IMG/VR virus record: IMGVR_UViG_3300025131_004497
Coordinates: 1 to 23,250 of that record
Length of the DNA: 23,250 nucleotides
Direction: 5' to 3' (one strand)
Origin: a virus
The position numbers and the translations under genes are program-made. Positions 12,062-19,304 of the stretch are shown in pieces (the stretch's first letter is position 1; each line of letters begins with the position of its first letter). Below the pieces are notes generated by a model, which saw only the letters and a list, made by a program, of their open reading frames with translations, had not been told where the DNA came from and ran no database searches.

Positions 12062-12454
12062 ATGTCTAATATTAAAGTAGAAATAACAGAAGACCACATT
12101 AAGTTGGCAAGGCAGTTAATATTCAGCAGTCTAGAAAACGTGATATTTGCTGCCGAGGAAGAGAACGGTTCACAATTCGGTGGTGATGACCTATTACGAG
12201 ATATTGAGGTAATATTAGAAGGTGTTCCAGAAGGTGGAATTGACCCATTTGATGATGTTCCTGAAATAACTGAAGAGAAGAAAGAGTATTACGAGAAATT
12301 GTATGCTGAACTACCAACAGTACTTGAGATTATCTTAGGGTTGGCTACGTTTGAAACTGGTCACTACAAGAGACGTTTCCATATCCGTAGAGGTAGTTGG
12401 AAGAAGTACACACCAAAGGCAGACGACATATACACCAGAAAATTAGTTGACTAA
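12062..12454 (+). CDS. Unknown 130-residue protein
   Basis: Begins MSNIKVEITEDHIKLARQLI. The central part is acidic (DPFDDVPEITEEKKEYYEKL) and the last third basic (YKRRFHIRRGSWKKYTPK). ATG 12062 is preferred over the in-frame ATG at 12044 because the latter lies in the promoter region at 12039-12046. It heads a cluster of small overlapping genes running to 13136. No family is recognised. Confidence 0.7.
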   Translation: MSNIKVEITEDHIKLARQLIFSSLENVIFAAEEENGSQFGGDDLLRDIEVILEGVPEGGIDPFDDVPEITEEKKEYYEKLYAELPTVLEIILGLATFETGHYKRRFHIRRGSWKKYTPKADDIYTRKLVD

Positions 12455-12693
12455 TGGACTTAAAGAGTAAGTATTACGCATATGGTAGTGGTGGCATTGG
12501 TGTAGCCGCCGCAGAAGCTATTGTATTTGAAATTATGGCTGACTTTACTGACAGACGAGGTTTAAGACAAGAGTGGGATAACATAGATGATGACATACAG
12601 AATGAAATCATACAAAAATGGGTTTCGATAGCGGCAGCTAAAACAACTGACACCTACGACCCAACATCAAACGTACAAGAATCAAATGTCTAA
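12454..12693 (+). CDS. Unknown 79-residue protein
   Basis: ATG overlaps the previous stop (TAATG). Contains MDLKSKYYAYGSGGIGVAAA and an acidic helical middle (EWDNIDDDIQNEIIQKWV). It overlaps the following gene by eight bases. The glycine-rich start is not a nucleotide-binding loop that I recognise. Confidence 0.65.
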   Translation: MDLKSKYYAYGSGGIGVAAAEAIVFEIMADFTDRRGLRQEWDNIDDDIQNEIIQKWVSIAAAKTTDTYDPTSNVQESNV

Positions 12694-12883
12694 GAGAAAA
12701 ACATCATACGTAATAGTAAAGGATTACATCAATTCCAAAAATATAACAATCCCAACGATTATAGTTAATAACGTGAGTGAAATCATGGAGTTTGAAGATG
12801 AGACATCGGCTATCAAAACTGCTGCCATGTTTGAAGCTAATTCAGATTCTGGTTGGAAATACACAGTTAGAAAGATAGGGTGA
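12686..12883 (+). CDS. Unknown 65-residue protein
   Basis: Begins MSKRKTSYVIVKDYINSKNI and ends KYTVRKIG before TGA. The strand-helix-strand pattern (YVIVKDY...SEIMEFEDETSAIKTAAMFE) resembles small domains in which a query residue pair is followed by an A-rich helix. It sits in an overlapping cluster; its stop GGGTGA overlaps a GTG that may start the next gene. Confidence 0.6.
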   Translation: MSKRKTSYVIVKDYINSKNITIPTIIVNNVSEIMEFEDETSAIKTAAMFEANSDSGWKYTVRKIG

Positions 12884-12920
12884 GCGAAGACGAAACCCAC
12901 TAAGAGACCAACTTACCGAA

Positions 12921-13136
12921 ATGGTTGCATATTTGTTGGCTAGTGTGCGAACCACAGACCAAGAAACCATTGAGAGTTACACAGACTCAATCTGGAATGG
13001 ATTGTTTTTTGATATTACTAAGGAATGGTCTGAATACAAGAAATTCCTTCAAGAAAAGTACCCAGCACCAGAGGGTGAGGAATGGGGATTCACCTGTGAG
13101 CACCATAAGAAAATAGATTCGTTATTAAATAGATAA
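12921..13136 (+). CDS. Unknown 71-residue protein, start uncertain
   Basis: From ATG 12921 it reads MVAYLLASVRTTDQETIESY and ends HHKKIDSLLNR. Sensible coding continues upstream in the same frame (RDQLTE before the Met) but is closed by a TAG at 12876. A GTG at 12880 overlapping the previous stop gives MSEDETH and then a stop in another frame, so the true N-terminus may be MSEDETH + LRDQLTE with a one-base frame change near 12899. The alternative is simple initiation at 12921. Confidence 0.55.
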   Translation: MVAYLLASVRTTDQETIESYTDSIWNGLFFDITKEWSEYKKFLQEKYPAPEGEEWGFTCEHHKKIDSLLNR

Positions 13137-13141
13137 TAAGT

Positions 13142-13172
13142 TTGGTTATCTCAAACAAATCCCGTATATTTG
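13142..13172 (+). promoter_or_regulatory. Bacteroidetes-type promoter
   Basis: TTGGTT (13142-13147), 17 bases, TATATTTG (13165-13172), 20 bases before the PRPP synthetase ATG. Confidence 0.78.
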
Positions 13173-13192
13173 TGGTGAATTAAAAACGGTAG

Positions 13193-14170
13193 ATGGACAA
13201 TAAATCAATTATTTTTTCTGTAGATGGAAACCTAGCCTTACGTGATGAGGTTGTTAACTTTATCAGAACAAACTTGAAAGAGATTGATAAAGGGCAGATG
13301 AACAATAGGGTGTTCAAAGATGGTGAGGTGAATGTTGATTTCGCTGATACCGTTAGGGGTAAACGAGTTTACCTTTTGAGTTCACCCAATACTGCCGAAG
13401 AAAGAGAGAAACTAGAGTTCGCCATTGATGCGGCTCGTAGGGCATCAGCCAAGGAAGTGATACCAATCCTTCCATATTTCCCATATGCTAGACAGGATAA
13501 GAAAGACCAACATCGTGGCGCTATCGGTGCCAAGGTGTTTGCTAGAATTCTGGAAATGGTGGGCGCTACCAAGGTTATCACTTTGGAGTTACATGCCGAG
13601 CAAATTGAGGGGTTCTTCGAGATTCCAGTAACCAACATTAAAGGTCAATACCTATTCACCAACTATATTGGTGACATTGCTAAAGAGCATAAGGGTAATA
13701 TAGTACTGGCATCTGCTGATGCAGGTGGTGGTAAACGATTGGAGAAGATGGCTGGAAGCCTATTGAGAAATCATAAGATTGATATACCGTTGGTATTTGC
13801 CCATAAGACAAGGGTTAAGGATAACGAGGTTGCCGAGATGAGAATTATCGGCGATGTTGAGGGAATGTACGTCATCTTTTTAGATGACCTTCTTGACACA
13901 GGTGGTACGTTGTGTAAAGCGGCAGAAGCTGTCATGGCTAATGGTGCTATTGGGTGTGAAGGTATCGTAACCCACATCGTGGGTAGTGGTAACGCAGTTG
14001 AAAATATTGCGAAATCACCACTCAAACTTATCATGGGTTCTACTTCATTGGTAGCACCAGACCACGTTAAGTTTAAAACGTTGACCATAGCAGAAGAGAT
14101 TGCCAAGGTTATTATTGCTGAAGATTATCACATAAGTTTAAGAAGAATACAGGAGAAATTGGGGAACTAG
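13193..14170 (+). CDS. prs: Ribose-phosphate pyrophosphokinase (PRPP synthetase family)
   Basis: 325 residues, the normal length. Recognisable in order: FKDGEVNV (41-48), PYFPYARQDKKDQHRGAIG (94-112, the ATP-binding flexible loop region), the catalytic LELHAEQIEGFFEIP (His134), ASADAGGGKR (173-182) and the PRPP-binding loop FLDDLLDTGGTL (229-240). The classical enzyme makes PRPP from ribose-5-phosphate and ATP for nucleotide and NAD synthesis. Homologues in some phages instead pyrophosphorylate ADP-ribose as part of an NAD-rebuilding pathway, and sequence alone does not separate the two here. HRGAIGAK and SADAGGGKR differ from the usual bacterial R.PISAK and SPDxGGxxR. It has its own promoter, and a sigma factor gene follows after one base. 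Confidence 0.88.
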   Translation: MDNKSIIFSVDGNLALRDEVVNFIRTNLKEIDKGQMNNRVFKDGEVNVDFADTVRGKRVYLLSSPNTAEEREKLEFAIDAARRASAKEVIPILPYFPYARQDKKDQHRGAIGAKVFARILEMVGATKVITLELHAEQIEGFFEIPVTNIKGQYLFTNYIGDIAKEHKGNIVLASADAGGGKRLEKMAGSLLRNHKIDIPLVFAHKTRVKDNEVAEMRIIGDVEGMYVIFLDDLLDTGGTLCKAAEAVMANGAIGCEGIVTHIVGSGNAVENIAKSPLKLIMGSTSLVAPDHVKFKTLTIAEEIAKVIIAEDYHISLRRIQEKLGN

Positions 14171-14171
14171 G

Positions 14172-14783
14172 ATGAAGGACTATTTGTTTACAAAGGAATT
14201 GGTGGATAAAGCCCACAATGGTGATTTAAGCGCACAAACTGAAATGTATCATAAGTTACGTACTGTTATGCTACCAATAGCTAGATACTACTTTGGTAAT
14301 AATATTATCGTGAGTGAGATGATACAGGACGCAAATATCAAGATACTCAAAAGACTTGATAAAATTCACCACAAAGCGTTAATTGCTTATGCAAAACTAA
14401 CCGTTAGGAACGGTTGCATCGATTGGCTTAGGTCAAGTGGTTCTAAGGTAAAACGATTTGTATATCTTGACAGTGAGTTTGGGGGTGAGGGTGACTATTT
14501 AACCCCACTTGACAGATTAATAGCACCCCAAGAAGCGGATGATGATGACGAGGATGGTATACTTTATGACCCAAATTTGGTTTGGGATAAGTTACATAAA
14601 GCGATTAATAACTTATCACCAGTATATCAGAAGGTATTCAAAATGTATTACCTTGATGAGATGCCCGTAAAAGAAATTGCTAATGAATTGGGTACTCACA
14701 AAGGTAGTACGAAGTCCAATTTGTTCAAAGCTAGGGCAAACATGAAAGAGAAGTTAGGCTCATACGATACGGTTATGGGGTGA
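14172..14783 (+). CDS. ECF-like (two-domain) sigma factor
   Basis: 203 residues. Region 2 spans about residues 20-85 (AQTEMYHKLRTVMLPIARYY...MIQDANIKILKRL...AYAKLTVRNGCIDWLR), with the conserved RNGCIDWLR helix. An acidic linker (EADDDDEDG) is followed by region 4 at ~145-195 (LSPVYQKVFKMYYLDEMPVKEIANELG..KGSTKSNLFKARANMKEKL), which has the -35-binding helix-turn-helix. Regions 1 and 3 are absent, as in ECF sigmas. It would redirect host RNA polymerase to phage promoters; no anti-sigma is adjacent. It is probably cotranscribed with the PRPP synthetase. Confidence 0.85.
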   Translation: MKDYLFTKELVDKAHNGDLSAQTEMYHKLRTVMLPIARYYFGNNIIVSEMIQDANIKILKRLDKIHHKALIAYAKLTVRNGCIDWLRSSGSKVKRFVYLDSEFGGEGDYLTPLDRLIAPQEADDDDEDGILYDPNLVWDKLHKAINNLSPVYQKVFKMYYLDEMPVKEIANELGTHKGSTKSNLFKARANMKEKLGSYDTVMG

Positions 14784-14797
14784 AACCGCATATAATG

Positions 14798-14828
14798 TTG
14801 CAATTACCAAAACTATTCGGTATGTTTG
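14798..14828 (+). promoter_or_regulatory. Bacteroidetes-type promoter
   Basis: TTGCAA (14798-14803), 17 bases, TATGTTTG (14821-14828), 43 bases upstream of the next gene. The leader contains AACAACAACAACAAC repeats. Confidence 0.75.
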
Positions 14829-14871
14829 CTTCATTAGTCTTCGGACATAACAATACAACAACAACAACAAC

Positions 14872-16437
14872 ATGAGGTTTAAAAAATTAACTGAAGAGCA
14901 AATTCAGTACATTACAGAGGTGTTCACCACTGGTGATATGTCTTGGGACGAGAGAATCGATACGATTAAAGCGTTTGCTGATATAACCGAAAGGACTACA
15001 AGAAAATGGTTAGTCAAATTAGGTTTGTCCAAAACTAAGGAACCTGTTTCACCACAATATGAAGCAGCCAAGAAAAAGAAGATTAACAAGAAGGTTAAAC
15101 GCTTTCTCATTACATGGGGTCAATGCGATACGCAACCACATGAGCAGTTCATTGACAATTTGGAAGCTTATGCCAAGGAACTTGGCGCTGATATTCACGT
15201 TATTGCTGGTAGATACAAAAGCCCGAATAGCTTAAAAACATCAGCTAAAATAAAAGCTACGGAATCTTGGCATTCTAGGTTGGTTCCATATCTGGATGCC
15301 AACAGACACAACCTACATAAGTATTTATCAATCTTATCTGATGTTAAGACACAACCAACGGCTGTGAATCCATTAACCTCATTAGAGTCGTTAACGACTG
15401 GAGAGTCTGGAATTGTGGGACACCCAAGAGTTCACCTAAAAACGTTACCCGTTTTAGATTCAACCAAACCTAGAATTATGATGACAACTGGTGCGTGTAC
15501 GGTTAAGAACTATACAGACAGCAAGGCGGGTAAGAAAGGTGAATTCCACCATACATTAGGTTTCGTAGTTGTGGAGGTCAAAAATAAAGAAGAATTTTTT
15601 ATCAGACAAGTAACGGCTGAGGATAAGACTGGTAATTTTATCGATTTGTATTATGAGGTCAATGAAGGTAAGGTTACTAAGATTAAAGAATGTTTGGCAT
15701 TAGTTAAGGGTGATATTCACTACGGTAATCATGACCCAAAAATTTTGAAGTCGTCATTCAAAAAATTAGTCCCTAAAATAAATCCAAGAAAAATTATATT
15801 ACACGATGTGTTTGATGGTTATAGTATAAACCATCACGAATCTAAAAATTTCGTTAGACAATATCAAAATGAGGTGAATTGTACAAATTCTTTAAAGGTC
15901 GAAATTGATAATTTAATGAGTTGGTTGGGTACCATTAAACACCTTAATATCGTGATTGTTTTTTCAAACCACGATGACTTTCTGACCAGATTTATTATCA
16001 ACGGTGACCCCAAAAAGAATGTTAAAAATGCGTTAGAGTATATGAGGTACGCTAAAATACTTTTAGAGGGTGAGGCTGAAAACGGGGTAATACCATACAT
16101 CATTAATGATAGGTTTGGTAATATTAAATGTCTGGGTAGAAACGAGAGTTTTAAATTAGGTGGTTGGGAATTAGGCATTCATGGAATGGATGGTGTTAAT
16201 GGTTCTAGAGGTGGGATACAGCAATACAAACGACTAAACTCCAAAGTCATTACCGCACACTCTCACTCGCCAGCAAGGTTCGATGGGGCTTTAGCCGTTG
16301 GTTGCAATACTGCATTAAGAATGGGATATAACAACGGAATAAGCACCTGGGCACATAGTGATGTTATCATCCATAAAAATGAGAAAGCGCAACACATTTT
16401 TTATAATTCGGAAGGTGAGTTTACAACGTTTAAGTGA
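14872..16437 (+). CDS. Metallophosphoesterase-like protein, possibly phage T5 A1-like
   Basis: 521 residues. An N-terminal helix-turn-helix-like segment (ITERTTRKWLVKLGLSK, 38-54) is followed by a basic linker. The C-terminal half carries calcineurin-type metal motifs in order: GDIHYGNHDP (280-289), HDVFDG (311-316), SNHDDF (365-370), IHGMDG (436-441) and AHSHSP (462-467). Together they would bind two divalent metals for phosphodiester hydrolysis. From memory the layout and size fit the A1 protein of phage T5, which is needed early in infection for host DNA breakdown; I cannot check the match. Its own host-type promoter suggests early expression, consistent with that role. The motifs support a nuclease or phosphatase; A1 identity is less sure. 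Confidence 0.65.
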   Translation: MRFKKLTEEQIQYITEVFTTGDMSWDERIDTIKAFADITERTTRKWLVKLGLSKTKEPVSPQYEAAKKKKINKKVKRFLITWGQCDTQPHEQFIDNLEAYAKELGADIHVIAGRYKSPNSLKTSAKIKATESWHSRLVPYLDANRHNLHKYLSILSDVKTQPTAVNPLTSLESLTTGESGIVGHPRVHLKTLPVLDSTKPRIMMTTGACTVKNYTDSKAGKKGEFHHTLGFVVVEVKNKEEFFIRQVTAEDKTGNFIDLYYEVNEGKVTKIKECLALVKGDIHYGNHDPKILKSSFKKLVPKINPRKIILHDVFDGYSINHHESKNFVRQYQNEVNCTNSLKVEIDNLMSWLGTIKHLNIVIVFSNHDDFLTRFIINGDPKKNVKNALEYMRYAKILLEGEAENGVIPYIINDRFGNIKCLGRNESFKLGGWELGIHGMDGVNGSRGGIQQYKRLNSKVITAHSHSPARFDGALAVGCNTALRMGYNNGISTWAHSDVIIHKNEKAQHIFYNSEGEFTTFK

Positions 16438-16629
16438 GAATCGATAAAACCAAAGAGTCTCTTCAGAAGTTAAAGGATAAGGGGCGCTGAAATTTCAGTT
16501 GTAGCGCATTGCCGACAAGAAGAGTTTACACTAAGCTACGGTAGTTCGGAAGGTGTGACTAAAGAAACTTGTGAAACGGTTAGTCTATACGTAGACCGAT
16601 TATGCACAAACGAACAAGCAAATAAATAA
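16434..16629 (+). pseudogene. Small gene with early +1 frame change, unknown
   Basis: GTG at 16434 overlaps the upstream TGA and reads VRIDKTKESLQKLKDKG, then hits TGA at 16488. The +1 frame from the GGGG run (16481-16484) continues AEISVVAHCRQEEFTLSYGS to TAA at 16627-16629. Joined at the glycine codon they make a ~64-residue protein with plausible strand-helix content. As elsewhere, an extra G in a G run, a real mutation or recoding would explain it. Confidence 0.5.
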
Positions 16630-16650
16630 TCAACATAAAAATTAAACAAG

Positions 16651-16860
16651 ATGAGTAAAAAAGACGTAACATTTGTAAGAGTAGAAGAAATGATTGAATT
16701 GTTATCTGAGTACAATCCAAAAGCTAGAATTTATATGCTTGACGATAACGCAAAGCGTGACCGCCATTTTGGTTTGGCTCAGGTGGGTCTTGGAAGTAAA
16801 ATGGAAGTTAAAGAACTTGCTTTAATGTTTGAACCAGAAGGTGTATTAGAAGACGCATAA
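16651..16860 (+). CDS. Unknown 69-residue protein
   Basis: Reads MSKKDVTFVRVEEMIELLSE and ends FEPEGVLEDA. The VEEMIELLSEYNPKARIYML pattern resembles the many small phage proteins in which a helix ending in P.A.I precedes a beta strand. The same theme recurs in the minus-strand gene at 21495 (IDELEAFKELNGDLIVV). The stop overlaps the Nudix ATG. Function unknown. Confidence 0.65.
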   Translation: MSKKDVTFVRVEEMIELLSEYNPKARIYMLDDNAKRDRHFGLAQVGLGSKMEVKELALMFEPEGVLEDA

Positions 16861-17345
16861 TGGCGATAGTGAGAACATGTGGTTTATTCGTTATCAATGA
16901 CGAGGATGAGGTGGTGTGCTTGCACCCTACCTATCACGCTATTGATTTCTGGTCAATACCAAAGGGTGTGTTAGATGAAGGTGAAACTGAACTGGAAGCA
17001 GCCATACGAGAAACGTATGAGGAATGCAACATCAATTTCGACATCAACAACTTGGTAGTTAGAGAGTTAACACCGCAGAGATACAAGCATGGTAAGAAGA
17101 AACTATGTTCATTTGCGGTACTACAACGAGACAATCCTGACATTGATTTCAGTGAGTTTAAGTTGAGGTGTAATTCGAATGTACCTAAAGAGCGAGGAAA
17201 TTTCCCTGAAGTAGACGCATTTGGTTGGGTACCGATTAAGAAGGCTAAATTGTTCTTACATTACCCACAAGTATTAGCATTAAAAGAGTTGTATATGGAT
17301 AAATTGTTGCAACCAATAAAATTTTGTGGTAGTTTTGTAGAATAA
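16860..17345 (+). CDS. Nudix hydrolase
   Basis: 161 residues with a complete Nudix box at 36-57: G36-x5-E42-x7-R50-E51-T52-x-E54-E55-C56, with Cys in place of the usual Gly after EE, a tolerated variant. These enzymes hydrolyse nucleoside diphosphates linked to another group, such as dNTPs, ADP-ribose, NADH or RNA caps; nothing in the flanking sequence fixes the substrate. The FWSIPKG entry strand is typical of the MutT/Ap4A-like groups. It is cotranslated with neighbours through TAATGG overlaps on both sides, directly before IF3. Confidence 0.88.
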   Translation: MAIVRTCGLFVINDEDEVVCLHPTYHAIDFWSIPKGVLDEGETELEAAIRETYEECNINFDINNLVVRELTPQRYKHGKKKLCSFAVLQRDNPDIDFSEFKLRCNSNVPKERGNFPEVDAFGWVPIKKAKLFLHYPQVLALKELYMDKLLQPIKFCGSFVE

Positions 17346-17866
17346 TGGCTAATAAGCGAAGAGAAATACAAAAGAAGAATAAGCTTAACAACCAAATCCG
17401 ATGTAGTGAGGTTAGGTTAGTTGGTGATAACGTTGATGCAGGTAAAGTAGTTACCTTAGAGGAAGCTAAAGAGCTTTCCATGAAGTTAGGTCTGGACTTG
17501 GTGTTAGTGAACGAGAAATCGGAACCCTACATCTGTAAGATTATGGACTATAATAAGTTCCTATTCGATGCAAGTAAGAAACCATCTCAACCCAAACCAA
17601 AGCCAATCAAGGAAATGCGGTATACACCAAATACCGATGACCATGATTTTGACTTTAAGTTGAGGCATGTAAAGAGTTTCCTTAGTAAGGGACATAAGGT
17701 GAAAGCCTTTGTATTCTTCAAAGGTCGTGAGTTAGATTACAAGGATAAGGGTGAAGCGATGTTGCTGAGATTATCAGTAGCAGTTGAGGGTGAAGGTGTG
17801 CCAGAGAGTATGCCAAAATTTGAAGGTAGGAAATGTACTATAATATTAAAGCCGAATAAGAAGTAA
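17345..17866 (+). CDS. infC: Translation initiation factor IF-3
   Basis: 173 residues, full length compared with bacterial IF-3. The N-terminal domain shows NNQIRCSEVRLVGDNVDAGKVVTLEEAK and LDLVLVNEKSEPYICKIMDYNKFLF, the classical IF3-N signature. A linker rich in K and P follows. The C-terminal domain has IKEMRYTPNTDDHDFDFKLRH, SFLSKGHKVKAFVFFKGRE and a MPKFEGRKCTIILKPNK end, corresponding to the 30S-binding domain. It would bind the small ribosomal subunit and bias start-site selection. A phage-encoded IF-3 is known from very large phage genomes and could favour phage mRNAs. The ATG overlaps the Nudix stop and the stop overlaps the next ATG. Confidence 0.93.
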   Translation: MANKRREIQKKNKLNNQIRCSEVRLVGDNVDAGKVVTLEEAKELSMKLGLDLVLVNEKSEPYICKIMDYNKFLFDASKKPSQPKPKPIKEMRYTPNTDDHDFDFKLRHVKSFLSKGHKVKAFVFFKGRELDYKDKGEAMLLRLSVAVEGEGVPESMPKFEGRKCTIILKPNKK

Positions 17867-18252
17867 TGAAAAATAAGAGGATGGCGGTCAAAACTGAGCG
17901 TCTTAAAAAGAGTAAGAGGTACCCAAAGTATTGGAAGTACGCAATTGATATTATGGAAGTAGATGGGACTATCCACACTACTCCAGCATATGGTACAGAT
18001 TTAGAGGACGCACTGACATCGGTTCATCTAATTGAGAAGAGAATGTGGTTAATGAGGTTCTTCAACAAGGTACCACAATGGGTAGCCTTTGTGGTTGGTG
18101 GTATCCTTATGATTGGTGCCGCAATATTATCTGAATATTTCTCAAGTCCTAGTTGGGTCATTGGGGTACTTGGTTCCATATGTTTAATTGGTGGTGGCTT
18201 ATACTACGTTAATGGTAAGATTGAGAAGCATATGGTTAATATGAACGAGTGA
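17866..18252 (+). CDS. Unknown two-helix membrane protein
   Basis: 128 residues. A basic cytoplasmic-looking N-terminus (MKNKRMAVKTERLKKSKRYP) and ~60 soluble residues precede two hydrophobic segments, WVAFVVGGILMIGAAILSEY (~83-102) and WVIGVLGSICLIGGGLYYV. The final codon is followed by TGA that belongs to hairpin repeat copy d, so the original 3' end was probably replaced or trimmed there. No family is recognised. Confidence 0.65.
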   Translation: MKNKRMAVKTERLKKSKRYPKYWKYAIDIMEVDGTIHTTPAYGTDLEDALTSVHLIEKRMWLMRFFNKVPQWVAFVVGGILMIGAAILSEYFSSPSWVIGVLGSICLIGGGLYYVNGKIEKHMVNMNE

Positions 18253-18300
18253 ACTACCCAACCACTGAAGATGGGTGGGTTTTACGCTCCGTTATATAAA
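18249..18300 (+). repeat. Dispersed hairpin repeat, copy d
   Basis: GTGAACTACCCAACC, ACTGAAGAT, GGGTGGGTTTTACGCTCCGT: the arms CCCAACC/GGGTGGG pair across a short loop. It supplies the stop codon of the membrane-protein gene, and its tail (GTTATATAAAAA) leads into the next gene's start at 18307. Confidence 0.85.
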
Positions 18301-18306
18301 AAAAAT

Positions 18307-18870
18307 ATGACTGACATAGATGCAATAATGGATACGATTGACACTGTAATAGAAACCAGAGAACAAGAATATCTGGACAATCTATTAATGAAGAAGGGGT
18401 CTATAATGACCTCAACTGGTAAGTACATCAACTTCACAGACATTAACCCTGACGACATATGTATTGAAGACATTTCGCATGCTTTGAGTATGCAGTGTCG
18501 ATTTGGTGGTCACTTACCTAAGTTTTATTCGGTAGCCCAACACAGTGTTCTCTGTTCCCATCTGGTAAGTGAACCTTATGAGTTGGAGGCGCTGATGCAT
18601 GATGCTTCTGAAGCATACATGTTGGACATACCAAAACCATTGAAGAATCTATTGCCAGATTACGAAGCATTAGAGGAAACGATGATGGATGTTATATCCA
18701 AGAAATATAATATTTCACACCCATTGGATAAGCAAGTCAAAGTTGTAGATGCGCTTATGCTAAGGGTTGAATTTAAGTCCATTATGATGGGTGCTGACAT
18801 CTTTGAGGTTTGGTCACAAGAAGAGGCTAAACGAAGATTCACAGAGCGATACATCGAGTTAACGAAATGA
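18307..18870 (+). CDS. HD-domain phosphohydrolase (YfbR/5'-nucleotidase-like)
   Basis: 187 residues from ATG 18307; an in-frame upstream start at 18271 lies within the repeat and is rejected. Motifs FYSVAQHSVLCSH (His79), EALMHDASEAYMLDIPKPLK (His98-Asp99) and VVDALMLRVEFK (Asp148) fit the H...HD...D metal site, and the EAY..DIP.PLK stretch is characteristic of YfbR-like dNMP phosphohydrolases. Such an enzyme removes phosphate from deoxynucleoside monophosphates, so it could alter the dNTP pool, either for salvage of host DNA or to protect modified phage DNA synthesis. It lies downstream of hairpin repeat d. Confidence 0.83.
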   Translation: MTDIDAIMDTIDTVIETREQEYLDNLLMKKGSIMTSTGKYINFTDINPDDICIEDISHALSMQCRFGGHLPKFYSVAQHSVLCSHLVSEPYELEALMHDASEAYMLDIPKPLKNLLPDYEALEETMMDVISKKYNISHPLDKQVKVVDALMLRVEFKSIMMGADIFEVWSQEEAKRRFTERYIELTK

Positions 18871-18886
18871 GTGAGTATTTACATAT

Positions 18887-19252
18887 ATGTTCGATAAAGT
18901 TAAGACGAGAAGAGGGAAATTAGAAGATGGGTTGAAGGGTATTTTACCTGAAGAAATAGAGGATGTTGATGCAATATTGGACTTGGTGGATATCTATGAA
19001 CAGGACAACTTAGATACCATTGGTAAATGCAAACGTGATAAGAGTCTGGAATTAAAGAGAATCAACGGAGCGTTGAAGCAATCTATAGATGCTCACGGTC
19101 CTATCAATAAAGTATTAATCGGTTCAACTTCCAAGCGAATTTACGGAGCTTTACTTTTAATTGAAGAAAAAAAGATACCTAACGCTTATCTTAGCGTTAG
19201 GTATGTTGTAATAGGGTTGGTGATTGGATTCCTGATTGGGTTGATATTCTAA
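18887..19252 (+). CDS. Unknown protein with C-terminal membrane anchor
   Basis: 121 residues from ATG 18887, preceded by GTATTTACATAT, a variant of the start-proximal motif. The body is helical and charged (LEDGLKGILPEEIEDVDAIL). The last ~18 residues (YVVIGLVIGFLIGLIF) form a membrane helix with G-x3-G packing, so it is tail anchored. The coding sequence includes a perfect 12-bp hairpin at 19175-19204. Function unknown. Confidence 0.65.
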   Translation: MFDKVKTRRGKLEDGLKGILPEEIEDVDAILDLVDIYEQDNLDTIGKCKRDKSLELKRINGALKQSIDAHGPINKVLIGSTSKRIYGALLLIEEKKIPNAYLSVRYVVIGLVIGFLIGLIF

Positions 19253-19304
19253 CTTTACATTTATAATCGTTTCATTAATATTAAACTACTCAAAACCAAA
19301 GTAC

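Noticed and set aside
12925-13116. Second + strand frame overlapping the 12921 gene
   Set aside because: It is the out-of-frame shadow of that gene, with a cysteine- and threonine-rich unlikely composition.
14904-15110. Minus-strand hydrophobic frames opposite the A1-like, Nudix and sigma genes
   Set aside because: They are antisense shadows of genes with strong motif support.
115-18300. Hairpin repeats as a CRISPR array
   Set aside because: Copies are kilobases apart, in both orientations, with no regular spacers and no cas genes.
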